Assembly (NCBI RefSeq): GCF_009906955.1
Contig: NZ_CP047656.1
Span: forward strand, 2,187,501 to 2,251,500
Reading direction: 5' to 3'
DNA length: 64,000 nt
Origin: Paraglaciecola mesophila
GTDB taxonomy: Bacteria > Pseudomonadota > Gammaproteobacteria > Enterobacterales > Alteromonadaceae
Shown here: positions 55,442 through 63,000 of the stretch, piece by piece
Numbering within the stretch: position 1 is the stretch's first letter
How the letters are laid out: each line of letters opens with the position of its first letter
The notes under the pieces: generated by a model
Seen by the model: the letters and a program-made list of their open reading frames with translations, nothing else
What the model was told of the DNA's origin: nothing
Database searches by the model: none
Made by a program: the position numbers and the translations under genes

Positions 55442-56980
55442 TTGCAAAGCGAATTGCACAAACGGCTTAGTCATTTAATTCAATATTCTTCCGGGCTCAT
55501 TTTTATAAAATCCGAGCCCGAATTTAGTATATCTACCTGTATTGATGCGCTACTAGCTGAACAAGATGACAGCGATGAAGTGGCGATCATCACCGCTAAG
55601 CCTAGTATGCTACTCAACGATTTTCGCCAACAACTTACCCAGCAACTCTCCAGCAAACTCACTCCCCACTCGGGCAACGCGCCGCTTGCCAAACTAATTG
55701 CCCCTAGTGTTGGTCATACCGAATCAACGGCAACCCAAGGGCTAATGATCTGCATTTCCAAAGGGGAAAACCTTTCCACAAGTATGCTCGAAGAGCTTCA
55801 ACAGCTTGTTTTAACCTTACATTCTGGCAGCGAACGCCAAGTAAATGTTCTGGTATTTGCTCAGCGCCAATGGGTCAATCAAACCTATCAAGGTTTTGCC
55901 AATAAAAATAATGTGATCGTCGTCGATGCTGGTACTAACGTCGATCATGAGTCTGCTATATCTGGCAGTGAACTAGAGCAATTAATCGCTAATAAACGCC
56001 AAGCATTTGCTCAGCGAATAGAGCAGCGTAATCAACCTAAACTTACTGAAGCCCCAAGTATGATGCAGCGCCGATGGTTTCTTCCTGTGGTCTGTCTGCT
56101 ATTTATTGTGATCTTTTCCAGCATTTTGCTTTCTCAATACCCCGAACTATTAAGTGATAGCCCAGATGAGGAAGACAAAAAAACAATGCAGGCGCCTGAG
56201 CCCGCAAGAGATGGCAGCACAAAGAGCACGCAAACCGAAGGACCAGTAATTGCACCTACAAGTGAATTTCCGTCTACTCCTAACACTGACGCGAAAAAGC
56301 ACATCGAAGTGACTCCACAGAACGAGCAAGCTTCAGATTTTGAGAGCAAAGAGCCGCCTCAGCCTGGCGAGGATGAGACAGTTGCAAGCTCTGTAGGCGA
56401 CCCACTGATTTCCGATTGGAACAGTGAAAGTAAGCGCATAGATGAAAATAAAAAAAATATGTCAGACTTATCTTTAAAAGAGACAAACAAACTTGCGGCT
56501 GAAGAAAAATCGAGCGCTATGCCTGTTCTGCCTGATCTCGACACCGACACTGTGCAAACAGGTGCATTACAAAAACCGTTCGCAGCGGATATTCCCGCTA
56601 CAGAGCAATCAGCAAGTGCGCCACAAGCAAATGCGCGAAAACCGGTTCACTCAGCATCGGCGACTGACAATAATTTTCAATTTGATGAAGCCAAAATTCT
56701 GGCATTACCAAAAGATGGCTACGTCTTACAAGTCATAGGGTTTAGTGTTCGTAACGCCATTCAAGCGTACTTAACCAACAATAATATTGAACAACACGTG
56801 TGGGTGTATCAAACCAAACGTTACAATGATGACTGGTACGTACTTTTATACAATAAGCATTATCCTTCTCTTGCTGCGGCATTAGACGGTGTTTCATCTC
56901 TGCCGCAAGGCTTACACGATGCAACGCCATTCCCAAAAGCATTGCAAAAAGTACATCAAGAAATTGAATCTGCTAATTAA
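55442..56980 (+). CDS. damX: DamX-like SPOR-domain cell-division protein
   Basis: This 512-residue protein starts at TTG, because an in-frame stop lies seven bases upstream and no ATG follows for some 55 codons. The N-terminal third (1-195) looks like an AAA-type domain without a Walker A motif. A membrane helix lies at about 212-230. A long acidic, Pro/Ser/Glu-rich linker (235-415) leads to the C-terminal SPOR domain (about 420-505) with GYVLQVIGFSVRNAIQAYL and WYVLLYNKHYPSLAAALD. SPOR domains bind denuded septal glycan, and DamX influences division. The position between aroB and dam is the conserved one. Confidence 0.92.
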   Translation: MQSELHKRLSHLIQYSSGLIFIKSEPEFSISTCIDALLAEQDDSDEVAIITAKPSMLLNDFRQQLTQQLSSKLTPHSGNAPLAKLIAPSVGHTESTATQGLMICISKGENLSTSMLEELQQLVLTLHSGSERQVNVLVFAQRQWVNQTYQGFANKNNVIVVDAGTNVDHESAISGSELEQLIANKRQAFAQRIEQRNQPKLTEAPSMMQRRWFLPVVCLLFIVIFSSILLSQYPELLSDSPDEEDKKTMQAPEPARDGSTKSTQTEGPVIAPTSEFPSTPNTDAKKHIEVTPQNEQASDFESKEPPQPGEDETVASSVGDPLISDWNSESKRIDENKKNMSDLSLKETNKLAAEEKSSAMPVLPDLDTDTVQTGALQKPFAADIPATEQSASAPQANARKPVHSASATDNNFQFDEAKILALPKDGYVLQVIGFSVRNAIQAYLTNNNIEQHVWVYQTKRYNDDWYVLLYNKHYPSLAAALDGVSSLPQGLHDATPFPKALQKVHQEIESAN

Positions 56981-57072
56981 AGGCATATGCCAATTGTTGT
57001 TTGGCTATGGGCTCGCTACAATCTCTGCTTTGCTGATACTTCCTTACATTCAGGGCCTGACAAGACACATTA

Positions 57073-57906
57073 ATGACGAATAAGAAAAACAGAGCCTTCT
57101 TGAAATGGGCTGGCGGAAAATACCGGCTAGTTGAACAAATAAACCAACATCTTCCTGAAGCAAAAAAATTGGTAGAGCCATTCGTCGGAGCTGGATCGGT
57201 GTTTTTAAACACGGATTTCTCTAGCTATTTGTTAAGCGATATCAATCCAGATCTCATTAATCTGTACAAGATACTGCAACACCAGCCTGAACGTTACATA
57301 GAAGACGCTCAAAGCCTCTTTACCGCCCAGAACAATGACTCAGATGCGTACTATGCAATGCGAGCTTTATTTAACGCGAGCGAAGACGTATACGAACGTT
57401 CAGTGCTTTTTTTATACCTTAATAGGTTTGGTTACAACGGATTGTGCCGTTATAACCTATCAGGAAAATTTAATGTACCTTTCGGTAAATACAAAGCACC
57501 CTACTTCCCCAAAGAAGAACTGTACTTTTTCGCTGAAAAAGCCAAAAAAGCGCAATTTGTGTGCGAGTCATATGAAAAAACCTTTAGCCGCGCTCGTAGT
57601 GGCAGTGTGGTTTATTGCGACCCACCGTATGCGCCCATCAGTAAAACCGCAAACTTTGCCAGTTATGCTAAAGGCGGCTTTTCCATGGCGGAGCAAAGTA
57701 ATTTAGCTTTGCTTGCAGCAAAAACGGCTTTTGAGCGAGATATTCCGGTGCTCATCAGTAATCACGACACCGCCGATACCCGTCGTCTTTATGCACTTGC
57801 CCAGTTATCTGAATTACAAGTTAGTCGATTTATAAGCCACAAAGGAAATGGCAGAAAGAAGGTCAGTGAACTTTTGGCTTTATATATCAAACCAACATCA
57901 CGTTAA
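57073..57906 (+). CDS. dam: DNA adenine methylase (GATC)
   Basis: This 277-residue protein has KWAGGKYRLV (11-20), the AdoMet motif EPFVGAGSVFLN (35-46), SDINPDLINLY, and the catalytic DPPY at 183-186 in YCDPPYAPIS. These are the Dam/alpha-type adenine-N6 methylase features. It methylates GATC sites for mismatch repair, replication timing and gene control. It sits 92 bp after damX, as in other gammaproteobacteria, and is not part of a restriction system here. Confidence 0.96.
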   Translation: MTNKKNRAFLKWAGGKYRLVEQINQHLPEAKKLVEPFVGAGSVFLNTDFSSYLLSDINPDLINLYKILQHQPERYIEDAQSLFTAQNNDSDAYYAMRALFNASEDVYERSVLFLYLNRFGYNGLCRYNLSGKFNVPFGKYKAPYFPKEELYFFAEKAKKAQFVCESYEKTFSRARSGSVVYCDPPYAPISKTANFASYAKGGFSMAEQSNLALLAAKTAFERDIPVLISNHDTADTRRLYALAQLSELQVSRFISHKGNGRKKVSELLALYIKPTSR

Positions 57907-57922
57907 GCTGTAAGGAAAGGAA

Positions 57923-58120
57923 TTAACTGGGTAAAACGGCTGAAACAATCAGCACTAAAGACATAACCAAAGCAACAACAAAAACCACCCCAACCACTAA
58001 ATAGGGTACAAATGATTGTTGCTGAAAATCTCGTTCACGGTTGGCACTACTTTGCACGCCAAACACACTAGCGGCTACACTTTTAAAGACATCCCATAAA
58101 CCGTTTTTTGCATTGTCCAT
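57923..58120 (-). CDS. DUF2970 small membrane protein
   Basis: This 65-residue protein has the amphipathic start GLWDVFKSVAASVFGVQS, a basic central stretch (NRERDFQQQS) and one C-terminal membrane helix. These match DUF2970, a small inner-membrane family of unknown function in Alteromonadales, Pseudomonadales and relatives. Its start lies five bases after the stop of the 101-residue gene, so the two are probably one operon. It is convergent with dam. Confidence 0.8.
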   Translation of the reverse strand: MDNAKNGLWDVFKSVAASVFGVQSSANRERDFQQQSFVPYLVVGVVFVVALVMSLVLIVSAVLPS

Positions 58121-58125
58121 ACTGA

Positions 58126-58431
58126 TTACGCTCTTGGCTTTATTTCATCCGTTTCTTCAGCATAGCGCGAAAGTAGCTCAAGTAAATCAATAAAATGCAT
58201 TTGGTAAGATGTAGAGTTTCCACTTACCCAGCTAGACCAACTAATGACGTCAGCTTGCTCTTTAGCGCATCGATTAATAGGATGACTCATCGGCAAACCA
58301 TGATCAAAAGCAACGGCTTGGGGACAACTGCAGAACAAGGTCTCATTGTTCATCGACGTTTTTCCCACGGCCAACATAGCCACTAAAGCGAAGGCACCGA
58401 AGCCGATTAGTCGTTTTACATAGGTACTCAT
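58126..58431 (-). CDS. Hypothetical protein with a signal-anchor helix
   Basis: This 101-residue protein has a hydrophobic N-terminal segment LIGFGAFALVAMLAVG (about 8-23), which may be a signal peptide or anchor. A cysteine-containing stretch ETLFCSCPQAVAFDHG and a third cysteine in NRCAKEQ follow. I do not recognise a family. The tight spacing with the DUF2970 gene suggests a functional pair in the envelope. The CxC plus C pattern might bind a metal or form a disulfide, which is only a guess. Confidence 0.6.
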   Translation of the reverse strand: MSTYVKRLIGFGAFALVAMLAVGKTSMNNETLFCSCPQAVAFDHGLPMSHPINRCAKEQADVISWSSWVSGNSTSYQMHFIDLLELLSRYAEETDEIKPRA

Positions 58432-58545
58432 AATCTCTCCTTGGCGAAATATTTTGTTGCATTATACCTTATACTTTCGTAGTAAGAGTAAAGTTCACCT
58501 CAAATGTCAGGTCGTTCATCGCGAAAACGGTAAATTTTTATCCTA

Positions 58546-58637
58546 ATACCAACGCCAGTAAATAATTGCCCTCTCTGGATTTATCCGGGCGGGTTTTGGA
58601 CAAGGCATCGGTGTGCAGTTATGATTATTCCCTTTCA
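58546..58637. repeat. Truncated relative of the MITE at 40.3 kb
   Basis: Bases 58546-58637 align over their whole length with 40267-40357. The first 22 bases match the terminal repeat with three differences, and segments such as CGGGTTTTG, ACAAGG and TTCCCTTTCA are shared. The right half and the second terminal repeat are absent. Homology stops shortly before the TorF terminator. It lies upstream of the 101-residue gene. Confidence 0.75.
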
Positions 58638-58654
58638 TGGCTGCGCTCAGCAAT

Positions 58655-58690
58655 CACAAAAAATCCGCTGACGGTTACGTCAGCGGATTG
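58655..58690 (-). terminator. Rho-independent terminator of the TorF-porin gene
   Basis: AATCCGCTGACG (58662-58673) pairs perfectly with CGTCAGCGGATT (58678-58689) around GTTA. On the minus strand the stem is followed by a T-run, about 45 bp after the porin stop. Confidence 0.9.
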
Positions 58691-58734
58691 TTTAAACGCT
58701 ATTAAATTGTATAAGAAAGATCTAACGTTGAAAT

Positions 58735-59460
58735 TTAAAGCTCGAAGTCAACACTGTAAGAAACAGCAAATTTTACTGAATCATTATCGTATGGGTCTGT
58801 GCTAGGGTCTTCAACTTCGTCTAAATCGGTGCCAGTCACAGCAAAGCTAAAGCCGTCTTTTGAAACAGAAATTCCCCAATCTGCATATCCGTCTGGTACC
58901 CCATTGAACGCTTCAGCGAAATCACCTTGGTGATAGCCCACGTGAAATCCTAATTCAGCGCCGTTTAGTACTGGCATACCATAATCAACAGATACGTATG
59001 ACGCTTCTGCGAAGCCGAAATCTTGACCTTCGCCTTCATCTGCTTCTGTGTGTGCCAACAATGAAAGCGTCACGCTAAGAGCGCCATAACCGACTGAGCC
59101 ATACACTTCGGCAAAGTCAAACTCAGCTTCGCTGTCATAGTTGTAGTAAAGGTAACCTACATCATAAGTGATATCGCCAGACTCACCAGAAAAACCAAAG
59201 TACAAATCGTGCTCATAAGAGTAAATATCGTCTGCACCGTAATTTACGTTAGAAACCCAAGTTCCCGCGTAAAAGCCACTTTCACTCGCATAATCAATAC
59301 CACCTTGTACAGCAGCATCATTGGTTGTTTGCGTTAAACCACGCCAAATGTAGTTACTAGTAACGCTTGCGTTAGCAGTAATTTCTGCAAGGGCGTTTTG
59401 ACTAACGGCTGACCCGGCAAGAACGGCTGCGGCAAGTGCGGTGAGTTTTAATGCTTTCAT
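58735..59460 (-). CDS. TorF-family putative porin
   Basis: The start at 59460 gives the signal peptide MKALKLTALAAAVLAGSAVS ending in ALAE and is preceded by GGAG at nine bases. The mature part begins ITANASVTSNYIWRGLTQTT, the TorF-family hallmark, and continues as alternating beta strands (SGFYAGTWVSNVNYG, LYFGFSGESGDITYDVGYLY). The barrel ends in a hydrophobic strand closing with FEL. It is an outer-membrane barrel of unknown substrate. The protein is strongly acidic, typical of marine bacteria. Confidence 0.88.
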   Translation of the reverse strand: MKALKLTALAAAVLAGSAVSQNALAEITANASVTSNYIWRGLTQTTNDAAVQGGIDYASESGFYAGTWVSNVNYGADDIYSYEHDLYFGFSGESGDITYDVGYLYYNYDSEAEFDFAEVYGSVGYGALSVTLSLLAHTEADEGEGQDFGFAEASYVSVDYGMPVLNGAELGFHVGYHQGDFAEAFNGVPDGYADWGISVSKDGFSFAVTGTDLDEVEDPSTDPYDNDSVKFAVSYSVDFEL

Positions 59461-59775
59461 GTGTGTGTGCTCCATGTGTTTTAGCTAATTCAATTTTTGT
59501 TGAGATAACTTCGATTTATCGTTAATTCTTGTTACAACTACGCAAGAGCAATGCCTAAATAATAATCACAAAATAATTCGTCAAAAGAAGACATATAATA
59601 TTGATTTAAAAGAAAATTTATCGAAAAAGAGAAAATTGAACAAAATTTAAAATGAGATAAGACTGTGCATTGATGCACCACAAAAAAGCGAAAGCCCCTT
59701 TTTGGGGCGCAGTTGATACTTTTGTCATAGCAGGTTTTTCGGTACAGTTACATTTTTGTGCAAATTGAGACTTAT
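59461..59775. other. Divergent promoter region between TorF porin and rpe
   Basis: This 315-bp AT-rich gap contains a short GCCCC/GGGGC hairpin with a T5 loop near 59692-59706. No gene, repeat or RNA was recognised. Confidence 0.4.
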
Positions 59776-60453
59776 ATGCGTCCTTTTTTGATTGCTCCTT
59801 CTATACTTTCCGCTGATTTTGCTCGTCTTGGTGCTGAGGTTGACGCGGTATTAGCCGCTGGTGCTGATGTAATTCATTTTGATGTCATGGACAATCACTA
59901 CGTACCGAATCTAACGATTGGCCCTATGATATGTAAGGCATTACGTGATTACGGTGTCACCGCAGAAATTGATGTGCATTTAATGGTTGAACCCGTTGAC
60001 GAAATGATTGCTAGTTTTGCCAAAGCAGGCGCGAGTATGATTAGCTTTCATCCCGAAGCTTCTCGGCATGTCGATCGCAGTATCCAATTAATAACCGATT
60101 CAGGCTGTAAACCAGGTTTAGTGATAAACCCAGCAACGTCATTAGACTGCCTAGATTACACGCTACATAAACTACACCATGTTTTATTGATGTCTGTTAA
60201 CCCCGGTTTTGGTGGGCAATCGTTTATTCCTGAAACCCTAGATAAACTGCAAATCGTTAAAGAACTGGTGAAAGCCAGTGGACGTGATATTCGAATAGAA
60301 ATTGACGGTGGCGTAAAAGTCGATAATATTCGCGCCATAGCTGAGGCTGGCGCAGATATGTTCGTTGCAGGCTCAGCCATCTTTAATCAGCCTGATTACC
60401 GTCAAGTTATCGACGAGATGCGCGAAGAATTAGCTAAGGCTACCCCGTTATAA
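59776..60453 (+). CDS. rpe: Ribulose-phosphate 3-epimerase
   Basis: The ATG at 59776 gives [19 protein letters not shown] and 225 residues, exactly the E. coli length; the GTG six codons upstream is unlikely. Family motifs are [45 protein letters not shown] and [12 protein letters not shown] with the metal-binding histidines and catalytic aspartates. It interconverts ribulose 5-phosphate and xylulose 5-phosphate. The next gene is trpS after 45 bp; gph, which often lies between them, is missing here. Confidence 0.97.
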   Translation: MRPFLIAPSILSADFARLGAEVDAVLAAGADVIHFDVMDNHYVPNLTIGPMICKALRDYGVTAEIDVHLMVEPVDEMIASFAKAGASMISFHPEASRHVDRSIQLITDSGCKPGLVINPATSLDCLDYTLHKLHHVLLMSVNPGFGGQSFIPETLDKLQIVKELVKASGRDIRIEIDGGVKVDNIRAIAEAGADMFVAGSAIFNQPDYRQVIDEMREELAKATPL

Positions 60454-60498
60454 TCAAGTTACCCATACATTAAACACTAACAGTAGAATTCAAATCTT

Positions 60499-61512
60499 AT
60501 GAGCAAACCAATTGTATTAAGCGGCTGCCAGCCTTCTGGACAACTTACTATCGGCAACTACATCGGCGCTCTACGTCAATGGGTTGATATGCAAGACGAC
60601 AATGAATGCTTGTATATGTTGGTAGACATGCACGCCATTACAGTGCGACAAGAGCCTAAGGCGCTGCACAATGCTTGTCTTGACGGTTTAGCCTTATATG
60701 TAGCCTGTGGTATTGATCCAAACAAGAGCACTATTTTCATGCAGTCTCATGTGCCTCAGCATTCACAACTAGCGTGGATCATGAACTGCTACACCCAAAT
60801 GGGTGAGCTTAATCGCATGACGCAATTTAAAGACAAATCAGCTAAAAACGTCACCAACATTAATTCAGGTTTATTCACTTACCCTGCTTTAATGGCCGCT
60901 GACATTTTACTCTATCAAGCAAAACAGGTCCCTGTCGGCGAAGATCAAAAGCAACATTTAGAGCTAACCCGTGACGTTGCGACGCGCTTCAATAATATAT
61001 ACGGCGATGTGTTTACTATACCTGACCCTTATATACCTGAGGTGGGCGCTCGCGTCATGAGCTTGCAAGATCCGCTGAAAAAAATGTCTAAGTCTGATGA
61101 CAATCAAAACAACTTCGTTGGCCTGTTAGAAGATCCTAAAAAAATCAGTAAGAAAATAAAGCGCGCAGTGACCGACTCAGACGAACAAGCGCGTATTTAC
61201 TTTGATACCGCCGAAAAGCCAGGCGTATCGAACTTATTAAGTTTGCTATCGTGTGCTACGGCTACCCCCATTGCCGATTTAGTGCCTGCGTATGAAGACA
61301 AAATGTACGGTCACCTGAAAACCGATGTAGCTGACGCCGTTGTTGCCATGCTTGAGCCGATTCAAGCTAAGTTCACTGAATTACGCCAAGACCAAACCGA
61401 ATTAGACCGGATTATGGTAATAGGAGCTGAGAAAGCTCAGATGCGAGCCCAGAAAACAATAGACAAGGTCTATGAAGCGATAGGGTTTGTGGCTAACCCA
61501 TTACGACGCTAA
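60499..61512 (+). CDS. trpS: Tryptophanyl-tRNA synthetase
   Basis: This 337-residue class I synthetase has the HIGH-like motif as TIGN (17-20) in [18 protein letters not shown] and the KMSKS motif at 195-199. [15 protein letters not shown] lies between them. It charges tRNA-Trp. It is the last gene of the dam-rpe-trpS series and ends at a strong terminator. Confidence 0.97.
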   Translation: MSKPIVLSGCQPSGQLTIGNYIGALRQWVDMQDDNECLYMLVDMHAITVRQEPKALHNACLDGLALYVACGIDPNKSTIFMQSHVPQHSQLAWIMNCYTQMGELNRMTQFKDKSAKNVTNINSGLFTYPALMAADILLYQAKQVPVGEDQKQHLELTRDVATRFNNIYGDVFTIPDPYIPEVGARVMSLQDPLKKMSKSDDNQNNFVGLLEDPKKISKKIKRAVTDSDEQARIYFDTAEKPGVSNLLSLLSCATATPIADLVPAYEDKMYGHLKTDVADAVVAMLEPIQAKFTELRQDQTELDRIMVIGAEKAQMRAQKTIDKVYEAIGFVANPLRR

Positions 61513-61538
61513 TGCATTAAGCAAAGCATTGACACACT

Positions 61539-61564
61539 AAAAAGCAGCCTATGGCTGCTTTTTT
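61539..61564 (+). terminator. Rho-independent terminator after trpS
   Basis: AAAAAGCAGCC (61539-61549) and GGCTGCTTTTT (61553-61563), with a TAT loop, form an 11-bp stem ending in a T-run, 26 bp after the trpS stop. Confidence 0.93.
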
Positions 61565-61581
61565 AATGTCTGCGGTTAAAT

Positions 61582-61622
61582 AACCGATACCTAAATTACG
61601 CAAGGTATCTTAGGTATCGGTT
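61582..61622. repeat. Second inverted repeat downstream of trpS
   Basis: AACCGATACCTAA (61582-61594) is the exact complement of TTAGGTATCGGTT (61610-61622). It follows the trpS terminator. Between it and the AraC stop (61823) lies about 200 bp with a 71-codon open frame that I do not accept as a gene. Confidence 0.75.
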
Positions 61623-61822
61623 TGCACGCCAAGAACACCAAACTGAGAGGTTGGGGTAACAGCTCAGCATTCTATCTGTCATTCAAAATTACTGTCATCC
61701 AAATTCAGCAAATCGTTTTGAACCTTGTCAGTATGTTACAAGCTTGTGAAAAACTGTATGGCAGTTTAAGTCATTTACTAGGCGAAATAGGACATTCTTT
61801 GGCCCTGCCCATATTAAGATTA

Positions 61823-62881
61823 TCAATGACTTTTTGATTTTCGGTAAGTACTTGGGGCCACGCCAGTCCAGCTTTTGAATGCCCGTGCAAAGGTAGCTGC
61901 TTCAGTAAATCCTAATAAACGCCCTACCTGAGATATAGGCATATCCGGCTGGCTCAGGTAATGAATGGCTTCATCACGCCTTACACTGTCTTTGAGTTCT
62001 TGGAAGCTAGTGCCTTCTTCTAAAAGCTTGCGCCTAAGGGTACGAATTGTGGTGTGCAGTTGCTCAGCGATATCAGCCATACTGATCAACGACATATCTT
62101 GCGCTGCTTCTAAATAATTAAGTACTTTTCGTGTGTACACAGGAAAATACGATTGACGTTTGAACCAGTCCAATGGGCACCGTTGTAAGTAGTCGTTCAA
62201 ACTTTGTTGGCTTTGCACCACAGGTGCACTCAAAATATCATGCTCGAACTCAAAGTAATTGCTCTGTTGTTCGTAAACCACTTTGCACGGAAACATTAGA
62301 CGGTATTCTTCATGATGAGCAGGCTTACCATGCATGAAGCCAATTTTTCTTAATGGGATGCGTTGACCAATCAGCCAGCTAGGAAAACGGTGCCATAAAA
62401 GCAGCAAAAAATCGATTAGCACATGCTCAGGATCTAACTCGGGTTTGTCGAGGGCAAGATAAAAACGTGCGTACTGTTCACGCTCTTCAAATTTAAGTTT
62501 GGTGGCACCAGCGACCAGATTATAAAAGCGCGTACCGCGTCGATACACTTGCCGCAAGCTTGCACTATGACTGACTTGCTTTGCCATCAGATTAAACACA
62601 CCATGGCGCGAAGACTGACTACCAAAACACAAATACTCATCATCTGCACTGCGCCACACAGACTGCATTAAACGACTTAACTGCTCAGGGGTAATACGCA
62701 CTTCACTATTATTCACAAGGGCTTTACTTAAGCCAGACTCAGTCAATAATCGCGTTTCATCTAGGCCAACTTCAACAGCTCTTTTCAGAATAGATTGAGC
62801 AAAATGCACTGAAATTGAATGGTGTTTATGGCGCATGAAAGTAATGGGCTCTCGGGTTAACGCAGTATGAATTGATAGCAA
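61823..62881 (-). CDS. AraC-family regulator with arabinose-binding-like N-terminal domain
   Basis: This 352-residue protein (or 337 if the ATG at 62836, MRHKHHSIS, is used) has the long N-terminal domain of OruR/ArgR-like AraC regulators: ILKRAVEVGLDETRLLTESG, VRITPEQLSRLMQSVWR, LCFGSQSSRHGVFNLMAKQV. The C-terminal double HTH shows SMADIAEQLHTTIRTLRRKL and QVGRLLGFTEAATFARAFKS followed by WTGVAPSTYR. It lies just downstream of an acyl-CoA dehydrogenase gene on the same strand, a frequent pairing. It may therefore control a fatty-acid or acyl-CoA degradation unit. Confidence 0.9.
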   Translation of the reverse strand: MLSIHTALTREPITFMRHKHHSISVHFAQSILKRAVEVGLDETRLLTESGLSKALVNNSEVRITPEQLSRLMQSVWRSADDEYLCFGSQSSRHGVFNLMAKQVSHSASLRQVYRRGTRFYNLVAGATKLKFEEREQYARFYLALDKPELDPEHVLIDFLLLLWHRFPSWLIGQRIPLRKIGFMHGKPAHHEEYRLMFPCKVVYEQQSNYFEFEHDILSAPVVQSQQSLNDYLQRCPLDWFKRQSYFPVYTRKVLNYLEAAQDMSLISMADIAEQLHTTIRTLRRKLLEEGTSFQELKDSVRRDEAIHYLSQPDMPISQVGRLLGFTEAATFARAFKSWTGVAPSTYRKSKSH

Positions 62882-62944
62882 AGTATATCTCTTCTGTTAC
62901 TCAGCTGAAATTGATATGTTGCATCGCTTCAATCACACATAGAA

Positions 62945-62970
62945 AAGCCCCTGCGGTTTCCCGCAGAGGC
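62945..62970 (-). terminator. Rho-independent terminator after the acyl-CoA dehydrogenase
   Basis: On the minus strand GCCTCTGCGG, loop GAAA, then CCGCAGGGGC and a TTTT run form a 10-bp stem with one G-T pair. It lies about 30 bp after the dehydrogenase stop, so the AraC gene is probably transcribed separately. Confidence 0.85.
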
Positions 62971-63000
62971 CTAATTCCAGACTGCATCAATACGCGTTAA

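Noticed and set aside
56142..56700. Low-complexity Pro/Ser/Glu-rich stretch considered as a repeat or insertion
   Set aside because: It is the normal disordered linker between membrane helix and SPOR domain in DamX proteins.
57073..57906. Adenine methylase considered as part of a restriction or phage-defence system
   Set aside because: It sits in the conserved damX-dam-rpe locus with housekeeping Dam motifs and no endonuclease nearby.
61622..61837. 71-codon plus-strand open frame after trpS
   Set aside because: It starts beside an inverted repeat, lacks a ribosome binding site and overlaps the AraC gene end.
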